64,000 nt of DNA, taken from NCBI GenBank assembly GCA_018136815.1, contig CM030935.1, forward strand, positions 2,969,999 to 3,033,998. Reading direction: 5' to 3'. The notes below the pieces were generated by a model. The model was given only the letters and a program-made list of their open reading frames with translations. It ran no database searches and had not been told where the DNA came from. Positions 41,056 to 50,852 of the stretch are shown piece after piece. The position numbers were made by a program, and so were the translations under genes. Every line of letters starts with the position of its first letter. Within the stretch, counting starts at the first letter, position 1. This DNA is from Isochrysis galbana (lineage: Eukaryota > Haptophyta > Isochrysidales > Isochrysidaceae).

Positions 41056-41424
41056 TAGGCACACCGCATCTCTCTCGTCTTATTCGGTAAGTCTTTTGGA
41101 ATCTTGTGCGGCAGGATTGCCCCTCGTTTCCGTTATGGTGCAATTCCCCTTCCAGACGGGATCGCCGACAGATCGCCTTCTGATCGTCGTCCGTCGTCGT
41201 CTGGCCGGAGTCTTTGGGTTTGATTTCAGTCGAGTTATGTGAGAAAGTCGTGGGGTGAAGTGTTTTCCTGGGTGTCGTTGTCCGTCGTCCTGTCGTCAGT
41301 CGTCATTCGCCGTCGCTCTCGCTCTCTTCGCTCTCGCTCTCGTAACACTCGTACCCAACAAACTCGCCTCGCCTTGCCAGCCCCTGCCATCACAGCCCTC
41401 CTCACACTCGCCCTCGCCTCTCGC

Positions 41425-42067
41425 TACTCGCTCGATGTCGTTCTCGCCGCCGTCCTCGCCCTCGCTCAAGCCCGCCTGCCCACCTTCCTCTGCTGACGGG
41501 CTTCAGCCCGTCAGCACCTCCGAAGTCGTCTCCCTCGCCGCGCCTGCCGCCGGCTTTGCCCCTTCCTCATTGCCCTCAGGCCCTATGGGCCACCACAATT
41601 CGTCAGGTGTAGAATCCTTTCCGGTGCGTCCCGCGCTGGACGTCTCAATGGGGGTCTCCCCCACCTCTGCAGAGTCGGGCATCATGCCTGCCCTGCCTCC
41701 TTCCTCCTCTCCGGATGGGCATCCACCACCACCTTCACAGGAGGAGATGATGCCCTCCCTTCCCTCGCCTCCTGATCTCTCTGCGGTCCCCCCACCATCA
41801 TCTCCACCATCGCCGCCGGAGCCCATGGAGGGCAGGTCCAAGCCCGAGTCTTTTCAGGGTGAGGATACTCCTCTGGAGGGATCCCTCCACTCATCCCGCG
41901 CATGCCTCGAGGCACCACCACCCTTGCCATCGGACTCGGAGGCAGCCTATGAGCCCTACCACGCCTCCCTCGAACGCCTCTCGGTCGCCTCGGTCGCGCC
42001 AAGCCAGCCGTCTCGTTGTGGAGAGGCCCCAGGCGGATGGAAAATAGTGGTTAAAAAGCGTGAGTGA
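41425..42067 (+). CDS. Mobile-element ORF, Pro/Ser-rich
   Basis: A frame open from 41255; the ATG at 41434 (MSFSPPSSPSLKP) is the likely start, as the upstream part reads like leader. The product is about 210 residues, Pro/Ser/Glu-rich, with no known domain, ending GEAPGGWKIVVKKRE. The final motif is shared with element fragments at 9410 and 21965 (RWKIVVKMSE), so this is coding DNA of a mobile element whose 5' region is subtype A. The GTGAGT string overlapping the stop codon would also serve as a splice donor to a downstream exon. Confidence 0.5.
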
Positions 42068-42069
42068 CC

Positions 42070-42396
42070 GGCCTAGTCTTAAGTGCACCGCTCCTTGATG
42101 ACACGAGTCGTCTCATCCCGTGATTCGTTACGTGACGACTGGAGGGTTCCGACCCCATGGCTAGACGACGGCCATGTCTAGACAACAACAATGAGCCAAA
42201 AGCCACAAGATGATCACACAAACAACGGCTTTTTGAGATATGCAACATCATGCATTCGTTCACATGTATGCAGCAGCAAGTTTTAGACCAAGACACCATT
42301 TTTGGTCCATCTTCAGAATGAGAAACTGTCGCTGTGACACATCCCGTTACAACGGCGGTGATGCATGAAGACCTCATTCCGGATGATGCACGCTGA
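42070..42396. other. Intergenic; no gene seen
   Basis: 3' flank of the membrane-protein gene; nothing recognisable. Confidence 0.4.
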
Positions 42397-43536
42397 TCAA
42401 ACCAATGTTGATTGTGGTGCGTGCGAGGCAGTGGAGGAACGATAGAAGCAAGCTGCAGCCAGGATGAGACCAATGATACCGAAGACAATGATGGCACTTG
42501 TTGTCACAGAACCCACCGGGCCACTTTCAAGAGAGTCTAACTGATCGGAAGTCAGGTTGCCGAGTCGGTGAAAAAGACGACTCACAGAGATGTTAGCGGG
42601 CTGTATGGTTGCATGCGACCAAAAAGTCATCCCATCCTCAGACAGCCCTTGGTGTGTATGATACTGCCACGAGCCTCCGCGTCCACTCATCACGACCCAC
42701 TGTGAGCCATCGCCCAGCCATGTTCCCTGCCAAGACTGGTCGTCGCTGAGTGGGATGTGCGATACGAACGGTGTCCAGTCCAAGTAGTAGTGCTGGAATT
42801 GGTGCATGTCCACACCTGGAACAGATGGCATGCCATGCATGAAGGCCTCGAAGTGCATGGCGGCGGGGCTGGACATGTGAATGATGAGCTCAGACCCGAT
42901 GCCAAAGTTCGTGGCGGCCATGGCTTCGACGACCAGCCAAGAAATGGACTGAGCATACAAGAAGCTCTTCCAGTCACCACCCACGTTCGTGCAAATCCAG
43001 TTGCTGTTAGCCCAACGCTTCCAGCCCAACGGTTCGACCACGGCGAGGTCGATGGGATCAGGAGGCGTGCTCTCGTCCCATGGGGCCACTATCATGTCTC
43101 CAGTGGCTGGCGTACGGTCCCATGCCCGCTCCGGCGCGCGTGGCGCCGATGGTGGCAACTCCCATTGGTTCTCTTCCACATCGGCGGATCTTCTTTGCGG
43201 CGTGGGCTGCTCGAATGTGAAGAAGCCGGAAGGGTGCGTCACCGCGCTCAAGTCGGGCAGCAAGCTCGCGCCCGCCAGCAGGAGTGACAAGGCCATCGCA
43301 GCGAGGCCGAGCCACCACCCCTTCACCAGCGGCCCGCGCGCGCGGTGGCTCCGACGGCAGAGGCAAGGAGACCCGCCGGCTGCACGCAGATACACTAGGG
43401 GGGGGGGGATGGGACGGGCGGTCCGGGTGAGCAAGGTGGCAAGGTGGCACATGGACACATGGACACACATGTGTTTGATCCACCCATATGGTGGTCCGTG
43501 AATAGATAACAGTGTTGTGTAGATCAATGAGAACAT
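42397..43536 (-). CDS. Two-membrane-segment protein, unknown family
   Basis: Up to 379 residues. One hydrophobic segment lies at about residues 73-94 (WWLGLAAMALSLLLAGASLL) and one at about 345-366 (TSAIIVFGIIGLILAAACF), with an approximately 250-residue Trp/His-rich domain between them (WICTNVGGDW, MHQFQHYYLDW, SWQGTWLGDGSQW, WQYHTHQG). That topology suggests a lumenal or extracellular domain anchored at both ends. The start is uncertain: ATGs at 43536, 43467 and 43446 are in frame, and the sequence near 43395 (CTGCGTGCAG) could be a 3' splice site, so the first 50 residues may not be real. The domain is rich in residues usual for carbohydrate binding but matches no family I know. Confidence 0.6.
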   Translation of the reverse strand: MFSLIYTTLLSIHGPPYGWIKHMCVHVSMCHLATLLTRTARPIPPPLVYLRAAGGSPCLCRRSHRARGPLVKGWWLGLAAMALSLLLAGASLLPDLSAVTHPSGFFTFEQPTPQRRSADVEENQWELPPSAPRAPERAWDRTPATGDMIVAPWDESTPPDPIDLAVVEPLGWKRWANSNWICTNVGGDWKSFLYAQSISWLVVEAMAATNFGIGSELIIHMSSPAAMHFEAFMHGMPSVPGVDMHQFQHYYLDWTPFVSHIPLSDDQSWQGTWLGDGSQWVVMSGRGGSWQYHTHQGLSEDGMTFWSHATIQPANISVSRLFHRLGNLTSDQLDSLESGPVGSVTTSAIIVFGIIGLILAAACFYRSSTASHAPQSTLV

Positions 43537-43804
43537 CGTGCGGCTAGCGCTCGTGACGGCGGTTCAGTGACTCTAGACAAGGCCGACGTAACACGTTGCC
43601 ACACGCACAGTAGAGCGTAGAGCTGAGATATCTACAACAATACACGACTTAGGATTAAACAACATGGACGTACATGGTACATGGAAGGATTGTTTCTGTT
43701 GTCTGCCTCGAACGAACGCTGCGGCCGTCCACGCGTGGCTGGCGAGCATCGGCGTCCAGGCCGGCCTCGCCGTTTGAGCATTCTGGTGGTGGTCGGACAA
43801 AACC

Positions 43805-44310
43805 TAGGGCGGTCAAACAGTGTTTTTTTATAAGGGGTGAAAAAATGACCATCTCAGAATTGAGGAAATTTGAGGATTTTTCACGGTAGAAAGTTCCCAA
43901 TACACCCAACTAGCACATATCCGGGGTCCATTAGGACCCGGACCCCCCCCTTGGGCCCCAACAACAAAACGTAATCAAAAAAAGACAGAAGACGCTAAAA
44001 TCGCAAAAGCTTGAAAAGCTCAACTTCAAGTCGAGACCGGGCGGGCTGCGTGCCCGTTTTCGACGATCCATCAGGATGAGAGACCCCGCCAGATACCAAA
44101 TACACAGGTCCCACCCGCATGGTCACGCCAATCGGACAGGCCGCGCCCTGATACCTCGTCGAAATCACCCATTCGCCGAGCCCATTGAACGTTGAGCCGT
44201 CGCCGAGCGAGGCCCGGAGAGCCCAACTTCGAACCGATGGCGGGCGCGCGGCCTGCCCGTTCTCGACGATCCATCAGGATGAGAGACCCCGCCAGATACC
44301 AAATACACAA
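43805..44310 (+). mobile_element. 'GGGCGGTCAAAC' element, subtype A (copy 3) with internal direct repeat
   Basis: Family start through the C-run as in copies 1 and 2, then GTCGAGACCGGGCGG. A 48-base block with CGACGATCCATCAGGATGAG and CCCCGCCAGATACCAAATAC occurs twice, at about 44058-44105 and 44262-44309. The inverted copy at 60010-60508 carries the same block twice. Confidence 0.7.
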
Positions 44311-44569
44311 AAAAAACCTTTTAATATTCTTACCGCACTCGCGGCGAATGGAACCACTACCCACTACAAGTAGCACGTAGCATACTCTCTACACCCCCAT
44401 TCCCCGGCCCTTCTCCCCCCGCCATCAGGCGGCTCCCCCCGTACACTACTAGGGGGATTGGGGTGGAGGGCTTAGATATGGTCCGGTGGCCCGCGCCCCC
44501 CCCCGGTGATCTTTCCCCCCCTTCCTCTTGTGTCTCCGAGTGGGCGGCCGACTCTGTCTCGTCTTATCC

Positions 44570-45415
44570 TGTAAACAGGCGCGAGACTTACCGATTTTCC
44601 GGTGGGCGGAGCTCTCGCTCGCGCCCACCCCCTTCTCCGCGCTCTCTCTCCCCTCTCCTGCGGCACGCGCGATGGCGCGCCTGCGGCAGGCCTCCAGCTG
44701 CCCTCTGGCGGCCCCTAGAGGCTCCTGGAGGCCAGCTCAGGGGCACGCTGGGGGAAAACCCCTTTCGGGTAAAATAACGCAGGGGGGGGGGGGCACTCGT
44801 GAGTTTAGGGGCCTAGAGCGCTAAGCTCCCTCGCCCGAGCGAGTGGCCGCGGCGAGCCGCGGCCCTTCCCTCCTGGCTCTGGCGCCCCCGTCTTCTCTTA
44901 CCCAAACGGGGCGAGAAGACACGTTACTGCCGGAGGGGAGAGCTGCCGCTCCCCCCTTCCCTCCCTCTTCCATTTTCCTCCTCTCTTCCCTGCGGCGGGG
45001 GCCCATGGCGCGCGCCTGCGGCCCCTCGCTCAGGTCCCCAGATGGCCTGCAGGGCCTGGGAGCATAGCTCAGGGGGCAGGTGAGGCTGGGGCATGGCCCT
45101 GGCCCCTCCTGCCTCTCCCTCGCTGGCTCTCGAGCCCCTGCGGGTCGACTGGAGCTGGCTGGGGGGTCATGAACAAGGGGGCCCAGGGGGAGGAGGGGCT
45201 GGTCAGAGGAATGGGCAGGCCGCAGGCCACGATGGGCCAGGGCGAGCGAGTCAGGCGGGCCTGTGGGGAGAGGTATGGGTCAGCAGGGTTGTGTGCTCCT
45301 GGCAAGCCATCAGGCGTGCCAGGAGAGTGGGTGGATCCTCCCCCATGGCAGGGGAGGAGTGGAGAGAGAGGGGGGCTCGTGCCCCCCCATGGGCGAACTA
45401 AGTATAAACTTAGTT
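44570..45415 (-). repeat. Hairpin-ended repeat, inverted copy
   Basis: Minus-strand copy with hairpin AACTAAGT-ttat-ACTTAGTT (45415-45396) and TCGCCCATGGGGGGG. The part 44815-45090 matches 380-680 closely. It ends near CTGTAAACAGGCG (44568), a string also at the end of the copy near 53630. Confidence 0.7.
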
Positions 45416-45430
45416 CAGCTTTGGGGTCAA

Positions 45431-46185
45431 CCTACTTTTATAAGTGGGGGTCAATGGGGGCCTCGCGCCCCCCTCTCTCCATCGCGGACACCCCCCGGGG
45501 TGGGCCCGTACAATCAACCCCAGCCCCTGCCCTTTGGCAGGGGCTGAGCAATCAACACTCTGGCCCAGACCCCTAGTGGGCGCGGGCCGAGACTCGCACT
45601 CCCACGCCCAGCATGGGCCTGCCCTCGAGCTGACTCCCCCCCCTCCCCTGGTCGCCAGGCATACAGAGGCCACTGGGAGGCTCCAATGGCCAGCGTGGCA
45701 AGCGTGGGAGAGGCAGGGGGGGCCAGGGGCTGAGCCCCAGCCTCCACTGCCCCCTGAGCTGCCCTTGCTGGCCCTCTGGGAGCCCCCAAAGGCCCTCTGA
45801 GAGCAGGCCGTGGCGCGCCGCATGGCGACGCGCCGCAGGGAGAGGGGCGGAGGAGAATGGAGAGAGGGAGAGGGGGGAATTTGCGCCCCCCCCGATGGAG
45901 TGCGGTAAGAAACGGGCCCCGTTTGCGTTAGCAAACGGGCGAAGGGGGGCGGCTGGCGACAGGAGGGGCGAGAAGAAGGGAGTGGCTCAAGACGTCCCTG
46001 TGGCAGATATCGGGGGGCGCAGTCATTTATTTCTTCGAGGACTGCTCGCGGCGCGAGCTGTAAGTAAGGGCCGTTCTGCTTCACGACGAGAGGTCCCTCC
46101 CCCCCCCCCCGGTGTTTTTCCCCGGAGAGTCGGCCGGCGTCGACCGGTCCGCCTCAATGGGTTTTCCCTCATTGTAACTTGTGGG
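45431..46185 (+). repeat. Hairpin-ended repeat, long GC-rich type
   Basis: Hairpin CCTACTT-ttat-AAGTGGG (45431-45448), GGGTCAATGGGG and body as in 8590-9260 (inverted), ending TCATTGTAACTTGTGG. It is head to head with the previous copy, the two hairpins being 15 bases apart. Confidence 0.75.
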
Positions 46186-46189
46186 GAGT

Positions 46190-47068
46190 TATAATGGGAG
46201 CCGGGGGTTTGCGAGGGGGGAGATTTGAAGGGATGCATATGTGTATGTGTCTGTGCCATCACTTCAAGGCGTGCGGGCAAGTGCGCTGAGGGGTGTCGTG
46301 ATAGTACCGGGCTAGTGGGAGTAGTGGTACTAACGCTCAGTTGTTTTATTATTATAGTTCAGCTTTGGGGTAGAATTGTGTAAGGTGTAGAAAATGGCAA
46401 TGGGGGGGGGGGTAAAAAAAGGGAACCTCAAGTTGCATCCTCTGGCCCTGTCCCAAATCGAGTGAATGGAGTAAGACCACGTGTGTGTTTCAACATGTGA
46501 AGTGTCAAGTTGAGTCAAGTAACCTCCAGGTGACAACGAAAGGTGTTAGCGGGGATGGGGATAATTGATAATTGAACGCTTTTGGTCTTGGCGCAGCCCT
46601 TTCCCTTTCCTCTCTCTCTCTCTCTGCCGCCCCTTGGGCAGCTGTGTGTGGGTGTCATCTCGATGCACCCGAACACTTCAGATTTTTTTTTCAATACACC
46701 CGAACACAAGAACACAAGACTCAAGACTATCCTTCCTTGCTTCCTGCGTGTGAGTGTTCGGTTTAACAGTAACCGTCGTTCACACTAACACTAAGGAGTA
46801 AGGAGTCCTTCTTTTGTTCTGAGTTCGTTCTCCCTCCCTCCCTTTCCCCTTCCGTGCTGTGCGTAGGCCGTGTAGAGGTAATGATATCCCTACGAGGCAT
46901 CTCAACCCACCCGAACACAAGACTACAATATCCTTTCCTGCGTGTGAGTGGGCTGTCTTGGGCCTCCGTAGAAACTCGGTAAACCCGTGTCTACCAATTA
47001 GGCCTACAATTCTCGAGGGTCTGCTTTAGTCCCGAAGCAGGGATAGCGAGGCCTCGAGTCGTCGGGCG
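46190..47068. other. Intergenic region upstream of the MORN-SET gene
   Basis: Two short repeated blocks of CACCCGAACACAAGA (46696 and 46909) with CTTTCCTGCGTGTGAGTG-like CCTGCGTGTGAGTG (46743 and 46935) form a diverged direct repeat. No gene. Confidence 0.45.
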
Positions 47069-49465
47069 ATGTCGTCCACGTCGACGGCCGGCTCGCCACT
47101 CGGCTTGGAGGAGGGCCTGGAGGGCTGGAAGGACGCGGAGGAGGAGGAGCAAGAGGAAGAGAATGAGGCGCATTGGAGCGGTCGGCTCGACGCGTCCGGG
47201 CTGCCGACCGGCCGCGGCACGCTCACGCTGTCCAAGCGCGCCAGGTACGAGGGGCACATGCTGCAGGGCGAGAGGAGCGGACGCGGGGTGCTGCTCGTCG
47301 ACGAGGCTAGCGCTTCCGACGAGGAGGAGGGTGAGGGGCGGCGCATGAGCTCTCTGCGCGTGGGATGGCGGAAGGATGAACCGGCCGGTCCTGGCGTCTT
47401 CACTGAGCCTGACGGTTCTGTCGTCCATGGCCACTGGGTAAATGGTTTGCTACACGGCCCAGTGGTCGAGCAGCATTCCGACGGAAGCCTCCGCTTTGCT
47501 GGCGCATACCGTGAGGGTGAGCGGAACGGATTCGGTGTTGAAGTACGCGCTGACGGCGGTGCGCTCGTCGGGTGCTGGACGGACGGCGCAATGGACGGGA
47601 GAAGGTGCGCTTTCCTGTACCCTTGCCGGAGTGGCAGTGGGCTAGTTGGCGAGTGGAGGCAAGGCGTGATGGTACGTGCCGCCTTTGTGGAGGTGCTTGC
47701 TCCGGAAGGCGAGGCGCTGAATTGCAAGGTTGCTATGCCATTTTCTCGCCGAGATGGGTCGAAGGCCGTGCGTCTTGGAGCCAACGCTATCCATCCGGCG
47801 CTGAAATCGTTCGTGCATGTGGCCATTGACCATGGTGATGCTGCCTTCGGATCCGGAAACGGGAAGCAAGAGATCTCCGTCATGGATGCACAATCGCTCT
47901 GTACGAGGATGATCCCTCGACCACGTCCCCTATCGAGGCATTTCGATGGCGCGGTGTCCAACGTAGAGGGCGGGCCCAAGTCAACAGTTTGTGGTGCTGA
48001 CCCATTCGAAATGGTTCAAGTTGAGGTACGCGCGTCCAAAATCGTCAATGGGGGTTTGGGGCTGTATGCAAGGCAGGGTCTGCGGCCGTCGCAGGTCGCT
48101 GCCTTCCTCTTTGGCGATATCTTGAGCGGCAGCGACAGTGGCACCGTGACGCATACGCCACCACCAGGGGTCGTGGTCGACTGGGCCGTCTTTCTTGGCA
48201 AGGAGTGGCTGGTGCCTTACACTCGGGAGGCCTCACCTGCCAGCAAATATGCCGAATTGAGCTGCGGCTGGAGAGCAAATCATGGAGGCTGGCGCGCGAA
48301 CTGCACCTTGGAGCCGTTTGATCACCCGATGGTCAGCTGTGCGGTATGTGTGCGCGTACGTCCCGATACCCATGTTTCCGCCGGCGATGAGTTGCTTGTT
48401 GCATATGAACACTTGCCGAACCTTGCAGATGCTCTATTGCCACAGTGGTACTGCGACTTGCTCAATCAGCACGACGAGGACGGATATTACGCCCACTTGC
48501 GCCACTCGCCACCTCACACTGTCCTTGAAGTACCAAGCGTAGCAGAGCCTCAGTGCACTGTTCGCGTGGTTCAACACGGGCCTTGGCGCGTGATGTGGGT
48601 TGGCAAGGTAGAGCAAGGAATGACATATCACCGCTTTGATGAGCCGCACACTATTGTTGCGTCAGTCGTGGGGTTTGACTACCAGCGCACAATGGTGGCT
48701 TCGGCCTTGGCGTTGAGCGGATCTTTTTGCGCGCCTGCCAAGCACGGCGCGAGTCGTCCGTGTGGCTTGCTTGTTGGCCTCGGTGCTGGAAGCTGCGCGG
48801 CCGCGCTACACATGTTCGGTTGCACAGTTTTGGTGCTCGAGTATGACCACGCTGTGCTTCGTGCGGCCCGTGAGGCCCATGGGTTGAATTTTGACTTAGC
48901 AGAAAGTACTATGCGCGGAGAATCTGGCAGCGGCGGCCATCACATGTCTGGAGTCAACGACAATGATAGCTATCCGATCAAGGTCCTCGTGGCTGATGCA
49001 ATGGAGATCACGACACGAGTCTCTGCTCCTGTCGACTTTGTGCTGCTTGACGCATATGACGGTTGCGGGAATGTTCCAAAACATCTGCAGGAAGCTGACT
49101 TCCTATCTAAAGTTTCCGAGACACTGAGCGCTAGCGGATTTGTCGTCGCCAACCTCTGGAACGGGTCAAACGAGGCTAGACGCGCATGCAAGGCCTTTGG
49201 TCGGAAGTTACGCAGTTGTGTCGGCCGGGTGTTCTTCTTGCGAGTAGAAGGCCACGAGCAAAACATCATCTTGCTCTCCGTGAAAGGTGGACCTGATGCG
49301 GCGGACGACGCAAAAGCACTCTCTGAGTTGAGGGCCACGTTGGCGAGTGCTTTGGAAGGAGCCGCCGGTCTCGCTTCCGTTGACTATGCCCTGAAGCGGA
49401 GCCTCGAATCGTGTGTGAGGAGTGTTGCTTGTGTTAGTGATTTTGATGAACTTGGTGGCTTTTGA
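47069..49465 (+). CDS. MORN-SET-class I methyltransferase fusion protein
   Basis: A 798-residue intronless ORF with three parts. Residues about 35-215 hold degenerate MORN repeats (LDASGLPTGRGTLT, GVFTEPDGSVVHGHWVNGLL, YREGERNGFGVEV). Residues about 318-450 form a SETD7-like SET domain: SKIVNGGLGLYARQGL, then W-RANHGGWRANC in place of NHSxxPNC, and GDELLVAYEH with the conserved Tyr. Residues about 560-740 form a spermidine-synthase-like class I methyltransferase: LLVGLGAGSCAAALHMFGC (motif I), VLEYDHAVLRAAREAHG, VADAMEI and FVLLDAYDG, then GFVVANLW. MORN-SET is the SETD7 layout, a protein-lysine methyltransferase; the third part resembles the METTL13 C-terminal half. The first 30 residues are acidic. 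All three parts look intact except the NHG variant. AATAAAA lies 45 bases after the stop. Confidence 0.85.
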   Translation: MSSTSTAGSPLGLEEGLEGWKDAEEEEQEEENEAHWSGRLDASGLPTGRGTLTLSKRARYEGHMLQGERSGRGVLLVDEASASDEEEGEGRRMSSLRVGWRKDEPAGPGVFTEPDGSVVHGHWVNGLLHGPVVEQHSDGSLRFAGAYREGERNGFGVEVRADGGALVGCWTDGAMDGRRCAFLYPCRSGSGLVGEWRQGVMVRAAFVEVLAPEGEALNCKVAMPFSRRDGSKAVRLGANAIHPALKSFVHVAIDHGDAAFGSGNGKQEISVMDAQSLCTRMIPRPRPLSRHFDGAVSNVEGGPKSTVCGADPFEMVQVEVRASKIVNGGLGLYARQGLRPSQVAAFLFGDILSGSDSGTVTHTPPPGVVVDWAVFLGKEWLVPYTREASPASKYAELSCGWRANHGGWRANCTLEPFDHPMVSCAVCVRVRPDTHVSAGDELLVAYEHLPNLADALLPQWYCDLLNQHDEDGYYAHLRHSPPHTVLEVPSVAEPQCTVRVVQHGPWRVMWVGKVEQGMTYHRFDEPHTIVASVVGFDYQRTMVASALALSGSFCAPAKHGASRPCGLLVGLGAGSCAAALHMFGCTVLVLEYDHAVLRAAREAHGLNFDLAESTMRGESGSGGHHMSGVNDNDSYPIKVLVADAMEITTRVSAPVDFVLLDAYDGCGNVPKHLQEADFLSKVSETLSASGFVVANLWNGSNEARRACKAFGRKLRSCVGRVFFLRVEGHEQNIILLSVKGGPDAADDAKALSELRATLASALEGAAGLASVDYALKRSLESCVRSVACVSDFDELGGF

Positions 49466-49702
49466 AAACAGAACACGCTTCGTATAAATAGAAAACTATA
49501 ACTGCTACTAATAAAATCCAGTCTCGAACGCAACCGGTCGACAAGACCACCATCAAATCACTTGAGGAGTCATACATCACAAGCTGCATGGCTCAACAGG
49601 ACCACTCTTTCGCAGCCACACGCAGGGCTGCAGAGGAACAGGAGGCCACGCCCAATGGCCCCAATATTGAGTCGCGCGTGCCCAAGGCGGAGCGCGTGAC
49701 GC

Positions 49703-50400
49703 GTGACGCGCGTACACGCTCACACTCAACACCCTCAACACCATAACACCATCCACACACCACACACCACACACATGCACTCAACAAGACAAAAAAGGTC
49801 ACACATCACAACTCGGCCGGAGCTGCGCGACACAGTGAGAGCTGAGAGAGGCTCATTTCCGCGTCCCACCCCGACCACACCAAAATCCCAAGCGGCCGCA
49901 AAACTGACCCCATGGCCCCCGCCCACCGGGCACCCACAGGCAGTCCCCCAAGAAGGGACAAACCAAGAAGTCGAGCACGAGTTCGACTTGGACTACTCCC
50001 AAATCATCATGACACTCAACTCCACGGACCGTGGGATCAAGATCAAGGACGAAGAGGCCTTCAGCGCCATCGTGGCGCACCTCAATGCTCTTGACTCTTG
50101 AACTCTTGAAGGTGTCGACCTGGACCTGGAGCCGGACTTCCTCGCCAAGAGCTCATCCGACCCTTGGGAAGTCCTCGTTACGGCGGACTGCGCCTAACAA
50201 TACAAATCAAAGTTCAATTACCAAGGGGTATTTGCGCTCCACGGAGTGAAATACCTCATGATCGTCAAATTCCAAACTTTCGACGACAAGGCTCGCGCAA
50301 TCCCACAAGCCTCGTCCAAGTCCAAGGCTCTAGCCGGGAGAAGGAGAGAACGGAGGGACGGGGGGGGGGGGGGGGTCGGGGGGGGATGTGCTTTGCCAGT
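49703..50400 (+). pseudogene. Decayed ORF, one frame with internal stops
   Basis: The frame that ends at 50101 (FDLDYSQIIMTLNSTDRG..., NALDS) continues in the same frame beyond the TGA as TLEGVDLDLEPDFLAKSSSD..., then beyond a TAA at about 50197 as FNYQGVFALHGVKYLMIVKF. Both extensions are protein-like, so this is one gene of at least 200 codons with two stop codons. Near the TGA, CTCTTGAACTCTTGAA is a small duplication. No family is recognised. The region upstream (49703-49900) is Pro/Thr-rich. Confidence 0.5.
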
Positions 50401-50852
50401 AGAAGTTATCTACCCACTTTACGGTGGCATTCGCAATGCGGGTATTCGTCAAAAAGGCAACCAACAACCAAACCTGAGGAGGTCGCAGCCTCTCATGACT
50501 CGAGTGCTTTACAAAGAATTTTAACTTACAACATTTTGTCTGCTTCTCTGTCGTCTCTTGCAAATTTGAGAATGGTGCCCACATGCGCATAAAGACATGG
50601 AACAATCTACGATCCCCATGACTGCATGGCAGAGACACCAAAGACCAAAGCGCCTTCGGGAAGTCGTCATCTCTCAACACGTGGCACCCATAGCTACACG
50701 GAATCCTTAGAAATGCAGAATACGAAAACCCAGTATTTAAGGTCTCGCACGCTTCCTGGATCAACCTGTGCTGCGCATCCTGCACAAGTGGCGCCGCGTT
50801 AATCATTTCGAATGAGGTTGTCCTCACCGACCAACATAGGTGAGTCGAAACC
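50401..50852. other. Intergenic; no gene seen
   Basis: Follows a G-run at 50361-50386. A minus-strand frame exists (50330-50866) without recognisable content. Confidence 0.35.
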
